Assembly: GCA_964472295.1 (NCBI GenBank)
Contig: CAYYJQ010000039.1
Coordinates: 1 to 16,671 of the forward strand
Length of the DNA stretch: 16,671 nucleotides
DNA from: JAJRZX01 sp964472295
Lineage (GTDB): Bacteria > Desulfobacterota > GWC2-55-46 > JADFVP01
Reading direction: 5' to 3'
Both the position numbers and the translations under genes were made by a program. The notes under the pieces were generated by a model that did no database searches, was not told the origin of the DNA, and worked only from the letters and a program-made list of their open reading frames with translations. Positions 7,499 through 13,913 of the stretch are shown here, one piece after another; positions within the stretch are counted from its first letter, which is position 1, and each line of letters starts with the position of its first letter.

Positions 7499-7532
7499 GA
7501 TTTGTTGGGTTTCTTTATCTTTTCTTTCTTTT

Positions 7533-7549
7533 GGCGGGCAGTGCCCGCC
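7533..7549. other. GC-rich hairpin in the era-der spacer
   Basis: GGCGGGC and GCCCGCC form a perfect seven-base stem around a three-base loop. In the direction of the genes it is followed by an A/G-rich stretch, not T's, so it is not an intrinsic terminator for era. On the plus strand it is followed by a pyrimidine-rich stretch with T7, but there is no plus-strand gene to terminate. It may act as an mRNA processing or stability element between era and der. Confidence 0.5.
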
Positions 7550-7590
7550 CTATTCTCCCTCTTTTTTTCTTACCTCTCCTTTTCCCTCTT

Positions 7591-8466
7591 CTAATATCCG
7601 AACTCGCGGAGATTCCGTTCATTGGTTGTCCAGTCTTTTTTCACCCTTACGAAGAGTTCAAGGAAGACTTTTGTCCCGAGGAATCTCTCTATTTCCCTTC
7701 TTGCGAGGGTCCCGATTTTTTTGAGCATGGCCCCTTTTTTCCCGATGATGATCCCCTTCTGCGAGTCTCTCTCCACGTTTATAACGGCCCTTATGGCTAT
7801 GAGATTTGGTGATTCCCTGAACTCCTCGACTACCACGGCGGTGGAGTAGGGTATTTCCTGTCTTGTAAGGCGGAAGACCTTTTCGCGCACCATTTCAGAG
7901 ACCACGAAACGCTCTGGCTGGTCTGTGACCATGTCCTCGGGAAAGAAGGGCGGCCCCTCGGGGAGTTCATTGATGAGCACATCCATAAGAAGGTCCAAGC
8001 CCTCTGCCTTGAGGGCCGAGAGCGGGACTATATCATGAAAGGCATGGAGGGGTTTATAAGACTCGATAACAGGGAGTATATCGGGTCTGCTCACGGTGTC
8101 TATCTTGTTTATGCAGAGAATTACAGGGGCGCGCGTTCTTTTCAGGGCCTTTAAGATGGCACGGTCAGCGTCCACGGGCAGGACCGGCTCGACAAGGAAT
8201 ATAAGGGCGTCCACATCCTTTATGGAGTTCATGGCCTCGCGGAGCATGAAACTTGAGAGCGCCCCGCGTCCGCGGTGAATGCCCGGTGTGTCGAGGAAGA
8301 CTATCTGCCCATTTTCCAGGTTTTTTACGCCCTTTATGACGTTTCTCGTGGTCTGGGGCCTCCTTGAGACAATGGAGACCTTCTCGCCGAGTATGGCGTT
8401 AAGAAGTGTGGATTTACCTGTGTTGGGCCGCCCAATGATGGAGACGAACCCTGATTTGAAGGCCAT
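7591..8466 (-). CDS. era: Ribosome assembly GTPase Era
   Basis: Era binds 16S rRNA near its 3' end and assists 30S subunit maturation. The 291-residue protein has GRPNTGKST (12-20), the G2 region QTTRN, G3 DTPG and G4 NKID, then the C-terminal KH domain with GIIIGKKGAMLKKIG. Length and motif order are standard. The ATG at 8464-8466 has AAGGGA upstream with a short spacer. It begins 42 bases after the glycosyltransferase gene and is followed by der. Two ribosome GTPases side by side are common in bacteria. No own promoter is evident, so it may share the promoter at 11338-11367. Confidence 0.98.
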   Translation of the reverse strand: MAFKSGFVSIIGRPNTGKSTLLNAILGEKVSIVSRRPQTTRNVIKGVKNLENGQIVFLDTPGIHRGRGALSSFMLREAMNSIKDVDALIFLVEPVLPVDADRAILKALKRTRAPVILCINKIDTVSRPDILPVIESYKPLHAFHDIVPLSALKAEGLDLLMDVLINELPEGPPFFPEDMVTDQPERFVVSEMVREKVFRLTRQEIPYSTAVVVEEFRESPNLIAIRAVINVERDSQKGIIIGKKGAMLKKIGTLARREIERFLGTKVFLELFVRVKKDWTTNERNLREFGY

Positions 8467-8508
8467 GGATATTCCCTTAGATGGTTTTATTTTTCTTAGA
8501 GAATATCA

Positions 8509-9960
8509 TCAGGGCCCTTGCCTGTCAAAGGCTGGCCGACTCCGGCTCTGGGGCCATAGTCTGGAGAGCGTGAGCGTTGTGGCGAAAAAGACGATGGGGA
8601 GATAGGTAAGGGTATTTCTGTGTATTCCCGTCTGCTCGGTGACAGTTGCCACCTCGAGCGTAAGGTACACGAAGACGTACATGGAGATAAGGAGAAGTAT
8701 TATCATGTAGAGATACTTGAGTTCTCCGCGCATGATGATCTTTCTGGCAAGGAGGCCGGCAACAATCCAGAGGGGGAAGATAAGGTTATAGTTGGCTGTA
8801 AAAAAGGTGACATAGAGGCCCTTTCCTATGACCTCCCAGTGCACGCCTCGCGCGGCGCTGTCGTGATAAAAGGGGTCATTAAGCCAGTCGAGGCTTGATG
8901 AGGCTCCGCTGTGGCCAAACCCTATGCCATGGTGCATCTTGAAGAGGAACCATGGCCCGGCGATGATAATGATGGGGATGACAAAGGCCGCGAGCGGGGC
9001 GATGATGGGCGCGGCGGAGGACCTCCTTCTGATGAGGAGAAATAGGAGAAGGGCCGCGCCGCAGGCCGCCGGGAAGAAGAGGCCCTCGTTCTTTATAAAG
9101 GCGGCCATGCCAAGGAGTATGCCCGAGAGGATGAGGTAGGAGTGATTGTCGTCTCTCAAGAACCTCCAGAGGGCCGCGACCCCCGAGAGGGCGAAGAATG
9201 CGAGGGGAAGGTCTGCGTAGGCGTCCTGCCCCTGACCAGTGAAAATTGGGACCGAAGCCATGAAGAAGACGGTGACCATGGCGTAGAAGGGGCCTGCCTC
9301 GCGCCTTATCGCATGGTAGAGGACCCCGAGCGTGCCCATGAAATAGAGGGCCACCGGGGCCTTGATGTATACCTCGTGAAACCTGCCGAGCATAAGGGCT
9401 ATCCACGTCTGGAAGAGGGGCAGGTGCAGGGGGTGGCCTATAAAGAACCTGTATCCCTTACCAAAAAAGTGCTCATTAGCGGGGTCGAGGACAAGGCCCG
9501 CGTTATAGTAGAAGAACTTGGCGGAGATGGCCCAGTTGAGGTAACTATCCACTGTGAATATGGGACGCGTAAGTGACTCGTAGAAGACAAAACCCGTCTT
9601 CAGCGCGACCCATGCGGCGAGAAAGATGAAGAGATTGCGCCGCCAGCCCTGAAGGCGGGGCAGGAGGCCTGGAGGGGGTCCCGCGGCAGAGGCCGCTCCC
9701 TTCTTTGCCATGAGTGAGAGGGCTAAAAAGACTATTGTGAAGACGAGGAGCGGAATCCCCACGGAGACCCGGCTGAAGGGCAGGCCGGCAAGGCCGAGCA
9801 TGAACATAAGGAAGGCGAGAACCCCGGGCCCCGCGGCAAGGCCGAAAAAGAAAACCTCTCCGGCGCCGGCACCGGAGGCGCCCTTGAGGATATAGCGGAC
9901 GAAGAAGGCGCCGCCCGCAACGGGCAGGGCAAGGGATATTATGAGGAGAAAAAAATCCAT
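8509..9960 (-). CDS. GT-C-type integral membrane glycosyltransferase (ArnT/PMT-like)
   Basis: This 483-residue protein has about ten or more hydrophobic segments spread along its length. GT-C enzymes move sugars from lipid-phosphate carriers on the outer side of the membrane. Traits seen here are an acidic residue in the first large outer loop (Asp138 in TVDSYLNWA), a HPLHLPLFQ segment (176-184) like the HP/YPPL region of PMT-type enzymes, QDAYADLPLAFF (245-256), and an inner KNEGLFF motif like those in PMT_2 proteins. The ATG at 9958-9960 is chosen because it places the first membrane helix at the N-terminus; a longer frame to 10050 would overlap the preceding gene. The AAGGA is only one base from the ATG, so coupling to the gene seven bases upstream is likely. 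Donor and acceptor are unknown. Confidence 0.75.
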   Translation of the reverse strand: MDFFLLIISLALPVAGGAFFVRYILKGASGAGAGEVFFFGLAAGPGVLAFLMFMLGLAGLPFSRVSVGIPLLVFTIVFLALSLMAKKGAASAAGPPPGLLPRLQGWRRNLFIFLAAWVALKTGFVFYESLTRPIFTVDSYLNWAISAKFFYYNAGLVLDPANEHFFGKGYRFFIGHPLHLPLFQTWIALMLGRFHEVYIKAPVALYFMGTLGVLYHAIRREAGPFYAMVTVFFMASVPIFTGQGQDAYADLPLAFFALSGVAALWRFLRDDNHSYLILSGILLGMAAFIKNEGLFFPAACGAALLLFLLIRRRSSAAPIIAPLAAFVIPIIIIAGPWFLFKMHHGIGFGHSGASSSLDWLNDPFYHDSAARGVHWEVIGKGLYVTFFTANYNLIFPLWIVAGLLARKIIMRGELKYLYMIILLLISMYVFVYLTLEVATVTEQTGIHRNTLTYLPIVFFATTLTLSRLWPQSRSRPAFDRQGP

Positions 9961-9967
9961 GTCCTTA

Positions 9968-11119
9968 TCAGAAAACCTCGTAGATGGCGGCGTTGGCGGC
10001 AAACCTCGTAAAGAGCCTTGCCTGTGGGGCGACAACCCTTGCCTTTGCATCCCGGAGCGCGCCTGTTACAGGGTCAATGGAGAGCACATCTCCGTATGAC
10101 CAGAGAAAGCGGGCCTTCACTGAATTTTCAAGGGGCAGCATATAATACCTCGCAATGGCCGCAAGGGGGGTATCATACCCGAGCGTGGCCGGACGGACGG
10201 GTTCGCCAGGGGGCACGGATTCTCTCACAAAGGCGATAAAATCAAGAAAGGTATCAAAGTTGTGATTATTTACCCTGCGTATCCTCTCGTCAACATCAAG
10301 GCCAGAGAGGGTCTTCACATCGTCGCGCCAGATAACGAGCCAGTTGTAATCCATCCTGATTGTAAAGAGGGAGGCCGCGGCGATGATTATGAGGACAAGG
10401 ACGAGGGGGGCCTTTTCTCTTTCAATAGGCCTCCCCTTGACCCTGTAGGCGAGAAGGACTGCAAGAAAGGCCACTACTATAAATACGTAGAGCATGGAGA
10501 GGAAACTCCATCCTCCCGCCTCTGGCGTGGTCACAAAGCCCACGGTGGCGCCGCTAATAAAGTCTGGTTCCCAGAACTCTCCAAATAGCAGAAATGCCGC
10601 CTGAAAGGCAGTTGGCTCATAGAGGCGGATACTATCGAGACGCACGGCGGCGCTCTCCGTGCTGTAAAACTCCACGACAAAGTCCTCGATATAGGCGCCC
10701 TTGCCGCCGGTCCTGCCAAGGTAAACATCAAGGTGTGTATCTCCCTGGGCGCCGTCGAGGACCTTGACCCTCACGGTCTTCATGAGGACCCTGCCCTTTG
10801 AGCCCCTTGCCCGTATGTTGCATATAATGCTCTTTGGGACCTTGAACCATATCTCCATGGCAAGGCGTCCTGCCGGAACCTTTAGTCCCACGGGCGGCGC
10901 GATACGCACGTAGTTATTACCCTTTAGAAAAAGGCCGCCCCCTGTGAAGCGGGCCTCGTCAACGTGCTCGAAACGCCACCTTGATATATCCGAAGGCCCC
11001 CTGAAGGCAAAGGAGGCCCCTGTTGCCGCCCGCGCAGGCCCGGCAATGATAGAAAAAGCCCCTGCCCCGAAGACGATGGAGCAAAGGAGGAGCAAAAATT
11101 GAATACGCTTTAATATCAT
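9968..11119 (-). CDS. Unrecognised secreted/membrane-anchored protein, partner of the glycosyltransferase
   Basis: I cannot name this 383-residue protein. It starts with a signal peptide (basic MILKRIQ, hydrophobic core, PARA-ATG cleavage-like site near 31). Residues about 36-170 are beta-rich and read like a jelly-roll or carbohydrate-binding module (FTGGGLFLKG, LAMEIWFKVP, VRLDSIRLYEP). Two membrane helices follow (about 204-226 and 236-254), then a soluble tail (about 255-383) with FVRESVPPGEPV and ARYYMLPLENS. That tail resembles the extracytoplasmic C-terminal part of some GT-C glycosyltransferases. It ends seven bases before the glycosyltransferase, so the two probably work together at the outer membrane face. 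The ATG at 11117-11119 lacks a good ribosome binding site. Confidence 0.7.
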   Translation of the reverse strand: MILKRIQFLLLLCSIVFGAGAFSIIAGPARAATGASFAFRGPSDISRWRFEHVDEARFTGGGLFLKGNNYVRIAPPVGLKVPAGRLAMEIWFKVPKSIICNIRARGSKGRVLMKTVRVKVLDGAQGDTHLDVYLGRTGGKGAYIEDFVVEFYSTESAAVRLDSIRLYEPTAFQAAFLLFGEFWEPDFISGATVGFVTTPEAGGWSFLSMLYVFIVVAFLAVLLAYRVKGRPIEREKAPLVLVLIIIAAASLFTIRMDYNWLVIWRDDVKTLSGLDVDERIRRVNNHNFDTFLDFIAFVRESVPPGEPVRPATLGYDTPLAAIARYYMLPLENSVKARFLWSYGDVLSIDPVTGALRDAKARVVAPQARLFTRFAANAAIYEVF

Positions 11120-11283
11120 GAGTTTTTTATGGGAAAAGGGGCGCAGAGAGGTATCCTTGCGGCTCCCCGGCAGAAGGAACTCGCCTTACACAAGGAAGGG
11201 AAGAGCGGGGCCGCCGCCTCACGAGAGATGGAGGAGAGAGGGCTCAGGGTTTGGGTTATGGCGGTGGAGAGTCTCTTTTTCAT
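11116..11283 (-). CDS. Possible 55-residue leader peptide overlapping the next gene
   Basis: A small frame starts with ATG at 11281-11283 (MKKRLSTAITQTLSPLSS), runs through the untranslated leader of the secreted-protein gene, and stops with a TGA that overlaps that gene's ATG by four bases (ATGA). The overlap fits translational coupling and could explain why the downstream start has no ribosome binding site. Against it, this frame itself has no visible ribosome binding site, and its Ser/Pro/Leu/Ala-rich content has no recognisable fold. Low confidence. Confidence 0.2.
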   Translation of the reverse strand: MKKRLSTAITQTLSPLSSISREAAAPLFPSLCKASSFCRGAARIPLCAPFPIKNS

Positions 11284-11301
11284 GGGCCACGCGGTCTTGG
11301 G

Positions 11302-11326
11302 GACAGACCTGTCCGGTCAGGTTGTC
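11302..11326. promoter_or_regulatory. Dyad just downstream of the predicted transcription start
   Basis: Two arms meet at a central CCGG. Read on the plus strand, the left arm is GACAGACCTGTCC and the right arm GGTCAGGTTGTC. They pair except for one bulged G and one T/T mismatch. The core 11307-11322 is 14 of 16 symmetric. It would sit at about +5 to +29 of the promoter at 11338-11367, a place typical of repressor operators or of a 5' mRNA hairpin. No T-run follows, so it is not a simple terminator. Confidence 0.5.
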
Positions 11327-11337
11327 TTCAGGGTTTC

Positions 11338-11367
11338 ATTCTAAGACATTAAAGAGCGCCCTGTCAA
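11338..11367 (-). promoter_or_regulatory. Sigma70-type promoter for the secreted protein/glycosyltransferase operon
   Basis: On the minus strand, TTGACA (11367-11362, perfect) and TAGAAT (11343-11338, five of six) are separated by 18 bases. The predicted start is near 11331, giving a leader of about 210 bases before the ATG at 11119. Because spacing between genes downstream is small, it may also drive era, der and the YihY/BrkB gene. Confidence 0.65.
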
Positions 11368-11498
11368 CAAGAAGACCAGAAGAGAGCCTTGCGTCCCGCG
11401 GACAGGCGCTGGCAATGAATAGACCGGTGTGACTGGCCCTTAAAAAAGAGTGGACATGGATATTATCCTGGATGGGACAAGGCCCTTGGGCCGATGGG

Positions 11499-12749
11499 TT
11501 ATTTGCTCATGGACTCGAAAAATTCCTTGTTGCTTGCCGTGTTCCTAATCTTGTTGAGGAGGAACTCCATGCTGTCAATGGGGTTCAGGGGCTGGAGTAC
11601 CTTTCGGAGTATCCATATCCTGTTGAGTTCGTCCTTTGAGAGGAGGAGGTCTTCTTTTCTGGTGCCCGACTTGTTGAGGTCTATTGCCGGGAAGATCCTT
11701 CTCTCGGCGAGTTTCCTGTCAAGGACGATTTCCATGTTGCCCGTGCCCTTGAACTCCTCGAAGATGACCTCGTCCATGCGGGAACCGGTATCAATGAGAG
11801 CCGTTGCTATGATGGTCAGGCTTCCGCCCTCTTCGATATTTCGAGCGGCGCCGAAGAACCTCTTTGGCTTGTGCAGGGCGTTTGAGTCCACGCCTCCAGA
11901 GAGGACCTTGCCGCTTGGCGGAACCACGGTGTTGTAGGCCCGGGCAAGACGCGTGATGGAGTCAAGGAGTATTACGACGTCCTTCTGGTGCTCAACAAGA
12001 CGTTTTGCCTTCTCGATGACCATTTCCGAGACCTGCACATGGCGTTGCGCGGGCTCGTCAAAGGTGCTGCTGATGACCTCGCCCACAACGGAGCGCTCCA
12101 TGTCCGTAACCTCCTCGGGCCTCTCGTCAATAAGGAGGACGAGGAGGACCACGTCGGGGTGGTTGCTGGTGATGGAGTTGGCTATCTTTTGAAGGAGCAT
12201 TGTCTTACCGGCCCTTGGAGGCGATACCACGAGCGCCCTCTGGCCCTTTCCAAGGGGGGTGAACATGTCCATTATTCTCATGGAGAGGTCGGGGTTGGCC
12301 TTTGTCTCGAGGTGGAGTTTCTCGTCGGGGTAGAGGGGGGTGAGGTTATCGAAGAGTATCTTCTCGCGTGCCACCTCGGGGTCTTCGTAGTTAACCTTCT
12401 CCACCTTGAGGAGGGCGAAGTATCTCTCCCCTTCCTTGGGGGGCCTTATCTGGCCTGATACGATGTCGCCTGTCCTCAGGTTGAAGCGTCTTATCTGTGA
12501 GGGCGATACGTATATGTCGTCAGGGCCAGGGAGGTAGTTATAATCAGGGGCTCTCAGAAAACCGAAGCCATCGGGCAGTGTCTCGAGGACACCTTCGCCG
12601 TATATTAGGCCGTTCTTGTCTGACTGGTTCTGCAGGAGGGCGAAGATGAGGTCCTGTCTCCTCATGCTCGACGCCCCTTCTATATTACACTTTCTCGCTA
12701 GCGTCGTAAGCTCGCTAATCTTTTTTTCTTTCAGGTCTCTTAAATGCAT
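11499..12749 (-). CDS. rho: Transcription termination factor Rho
   Basis: Rho is the hexameric RNA-dependent ATPase that ends transcription at unstructured C-rich sites. The 416-residue protein has the N-terminal helical SAP-like part (about 1-45), the cold-shock-type RNA-binding domain with GFGFLR (61-66), and the ATPase core with Walker A SPPRAGKT (176-183) and IDERPEEVTD (207-216). Length and motifs are standard, with no insertion domain. The ATG at 12747-12749 has GAGGAG six bases upstream, a strong site. A promoter lies about 180 bases upstream and is covered by a long inverted repeat. coaE is the next gene upstream, an order known from Geobacter-like genomes. Confidence 0.98.
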   Translation of the reverse strand: MHLRDLKEKKISELTTLARKCNIEGASSMRRQDLIFALLQNQSDKNGLIYGEGVLETLPDGFGFLRAPDYNYLPGPDDIYVSPSQIRRFNLRTGDIVSGQIRPPKEGERYFALLKVEKVNYEDPEVAREKILFDNLTPLYPDEKLHLETKANPDLSMRIMDMFTPLGKGQRALVVSPPRAGKTMLLQKIANSITSNHPDVVLLVLLIDERPEEVTDMERSVVGEVISSTFDEPAQRHVQVSEMVIEKAKRLVEHQKDVVILLDSITRLARAYNTVVPPSGKVLSGGVDSNALHKPKRFFGAARNIEEGGSLTIIATALIDTGSRMDEVIFEEFKGTGNMEIVLDRKLAERRIFPAIDLNKSGTRKEDLLLSKDELNRIWILRKVLQPLNPIDSMEFLLNKIRNTASNKEFFESMSK

Positions 12750-12912
12750 GGACTACTCCTCGGAAATGGCGTGAAAAGGGACGCGTAACACGCAAGGGGG
12801 GACAAGCGTGCCCGCCTCTGGGGTGACTTATTATATGGATAATGTTCTTAAGACTTTGTTCCTCTGGATTTATTTAGTCGGATTGAGAACCAGGGTAAGA
12901 GAACAAATGCAA

Positions 12913-12958
12913 GTTGAAAGGTATTTTGAAGATAGCATGGAAAAAATACCTTGTCAAC
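12913..12958. promoter_or_regulatory. 46-base inverted repeat covering the rho promoter
   Basis: Left arm 12913-12927 (GTTGAAAGGTATTTT) and right arm 12943-12958 (AAAATACCTTGTCAAC) are perfect inverse complements except for one extra base in the right arm. The spacer is 15 bases. The dyad contains the -35, the spacer and the -10 of the rho promoter, so a bound dimer, or a cruciform or RNA hairpin, would directly affect it. Confidence 0.75.
12929..12957 (-). promoter_or_regulatory. Sigma70-type promoter for rho
   Basis: On the minus strand, TTGACA (12957-12952, perfect) and TATCTT (12934-12929) are 17 bases apart, with the extended -10 TG one base before the hexamer (TGCTATCTT). Predicted start is near 12922, leaving a leader of about 170 bases to the rho ATG. 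Confidence 0.7.
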
Positions 12959-13046
12959 TCTTTTTATATGAGGGCCTCAATTTTTGGGCGCTTCGCCCGG
13001 CCCATATTATTGGCTGATGCGCCGCGGCCATTGACTTTCTTTGTCA

Positions 13047-13163
13047 TTGTCATTATTGCCCTCCTATGTGGGGCGCGGGGAGATTATAAGAGTGCTCGCC
13101 CTCTTCCCTATTGGTTTTCCTTGCTCCGATTTCTTTTTTCCAAAAGAAAGCGTGAGGTTTCCC
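13047..13163 (+). repeat. 117-base tandem repeat, copy 1 of the hairpin element
   Basis: First of two direct copies with a period of exactly 117 bases. Its first 106 bases differ from copy 2 at five positions. It contains the conserved block from TTCCCTATTGG (13104) to the hairpin with loop TTCC (loop 13138-13141); here one stem position is mismatched. The upstream flank TTTCTTTGTC (13036-13045) is also shared with copy 3. No function is known to me. The hairpin lacks a T-run on either strand. Confidence 0.85.
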
Positions 13164-13270
13164 TTGTCATTATTGTCCTCCTATGTGGGGCGCAGGGAGA
13201 TTATAAGCGTGCTCGCCCTCTTCCCTATTGGTTTTCTTTGCTCCGCTTTCTTTTTTCCAAAAGAAAGCGG
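13164..13270 (+). repeat. Hairpin element, copy 2, overlapping the 3' end of coaE
   Basis: Second direct copy. Its hairpin is perfect: CCGCTTTCTTTT (13243-13254) pairs with AAAAGAAAGCGG (13259-13270) across loop TTCC. The repeat runs into coaE, giving it its stop codon (13225-13227) and last 14 residues. A third copy in opposite orientation lies at 16550-16663. Confidence 0.85.
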
Positions 13271-13869
13271 AAAATCTTTTTATATATCTCTTCAGCCTCT
13301 CCAAGCGTCTCTTCCTGTTTTCCGTTATTGTCTATGAGATAATCGGCGCGTTTCTTTTTTTCCTCAAGGGGCATCTGCGAGCCCATGAGCCGGAGGGCGG
13401 CCTCTCTATCTATGTTGTCCCTGGCCATGAGCCTTTTTATCTCTACTTCCTCGTCTGTAAAGACGACTATTATCTTCTCCATATCAGCGTCAAGGCCTGA
13501 CTCGAAGAGTAGCGGCGCGTCAACGGCTATGACGCTGTCGGCGCCTTGTTTTTTCAGCCTTGCGATGCGCTTCCTGATGACGCGCAGTATCTCGGGGTGC
13601 GTAAGGGCCGTAAGTTCGGCGAGGCGCGCGTAATCAGAGAAGACGACTTTACCGAGGGCCTTTCTGTCAATGGCTCCGCTTCTAAGGAGTATACCCCTGC
13701 CAAAGGCCCGCACCACGGCATGAAAGGTGCTGGTCCCGGGCGTAAGGACCTCTCTTGCTATGACATCGGCGTCGATAAGGGCTGCGCCGAGGTCTCTGAA
13801 TTTTCTGGCGACAAGGCTCTTGCCTGTCGCGGGCCCGCCTGTTATGCCAATGACTACGTTCTTTTTCAT
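13225..13869 (-). CDS. coaE: Dephospho-CoA kinase
   Basis: CoaE phosphorylates the 3'-hydroxyl of the ribose in dephospho-CoA, the last step of coenzyme A synthesis. The 214-residue protein shows the P-loop GGPATGKS (11-18), DADVIAREVL (34-43), a THPEI stretch, DAPLLFESGL for substrate binding, and the lid region with RADYLIDNNG. The ATG at 13867-13869 is preferred; a TTG at 13890 would add seven residues. The last 14 residues, RFLLEKRKRSKENQ, and the TAG are encoded by a dispersed repeat (13164-13270), so the natural C-terminus has been replaced or extended. pgeF ends 44 bases upstream. The basic tail lies outside the catalytic core, so activity is probably kept. Confidence 0.95.
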   Translation of the reverse strand: MKKNVVIGITGGPATGKSLVARKFRDLGAALIDADVIAREVLTPGTSTFHAVVRAFGRGILLRSGAIDRKALGKVVFSDYARLAELTALTHPEILRVIRKRIARLKKQGADSVIAVDAPLLFESGLDADMEKIIVVFTDEEVEIKRLMARDNIDREAALRLMGSQMPLEEKKKRADYLIDNNGKQEETLGEAEEIYKKIFRFLLEKRKRSKENQ

Positions 13870-13913
13870 GATAAAACCCCGAGGCCGCAAGGCCTGTCTT
13901 CTGCCCTGTCGCG

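Larger units (their letters stand above)
11120..11498. other. 379-base rho to secreted-protein gap
   Basis: Apart from the promoter (11338-11367), the dyad (11302-11326) and the doubtful leader frame (11116-11283), I see only a small GGCCC/GGGCC hairpin with a two-base loop just after the rho stop (11481-11492), not followed by a T-run. A T6 lies further on at about 11443-11448 without a strong stem before it. So rho has no clear intrinsic terminator. The final 200 bases before the next gene are pyrimidine-rich on the transcribed strand. Confidence 0.5.
12750..13046. other. Rho leader and upstream sequence
   Basis: This is the part of the 475-base coaE-rho gap not taken by the 117-base repeats. 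It contains the rho promoter and dyad (12913-12958) and a predicted leader of about 170 bases with C-rich patches (for example CCCCCC at about 12806-12811 read on the minus strand), which might serve in Rho self-attenuation. Upstream lie the palindromic TGAGG-G-CCTCA (12969-12979) and a GGGCG/CGCCC hairpin (12986-12998). No leader peptide with an ATG is seen on the minus strand. Confidence 0.5.

Noticed and set aside
9968..10050. N-terminal extension of the glycosyltransferase to 10050
   Set aside because: It would overlap the end of the preceding gene by about 80 bases and add a Pro/Arg-rich stretch before the natural first membrane helix.
12986..12998. GGGCG/CGCCC hairpin as terminator of coaE
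   Set aside because: It is followed by A's, not T's, in the direction of transcription.
13047..13270. CRISPR array
   Set aside because: Only two units of 117 bases that are repeat almost throughout, without unique spacers of constant length, and no cas genes.
12914..13342. Long plus-strand frames with internal repeats through the coaE-rho gap
   Set aside because: Two plus frames stay open only because the repeat period (117) is a multiple of three; they run into coaE antisense and show no coding features. The DNA is better explained as a noncoding repeat.
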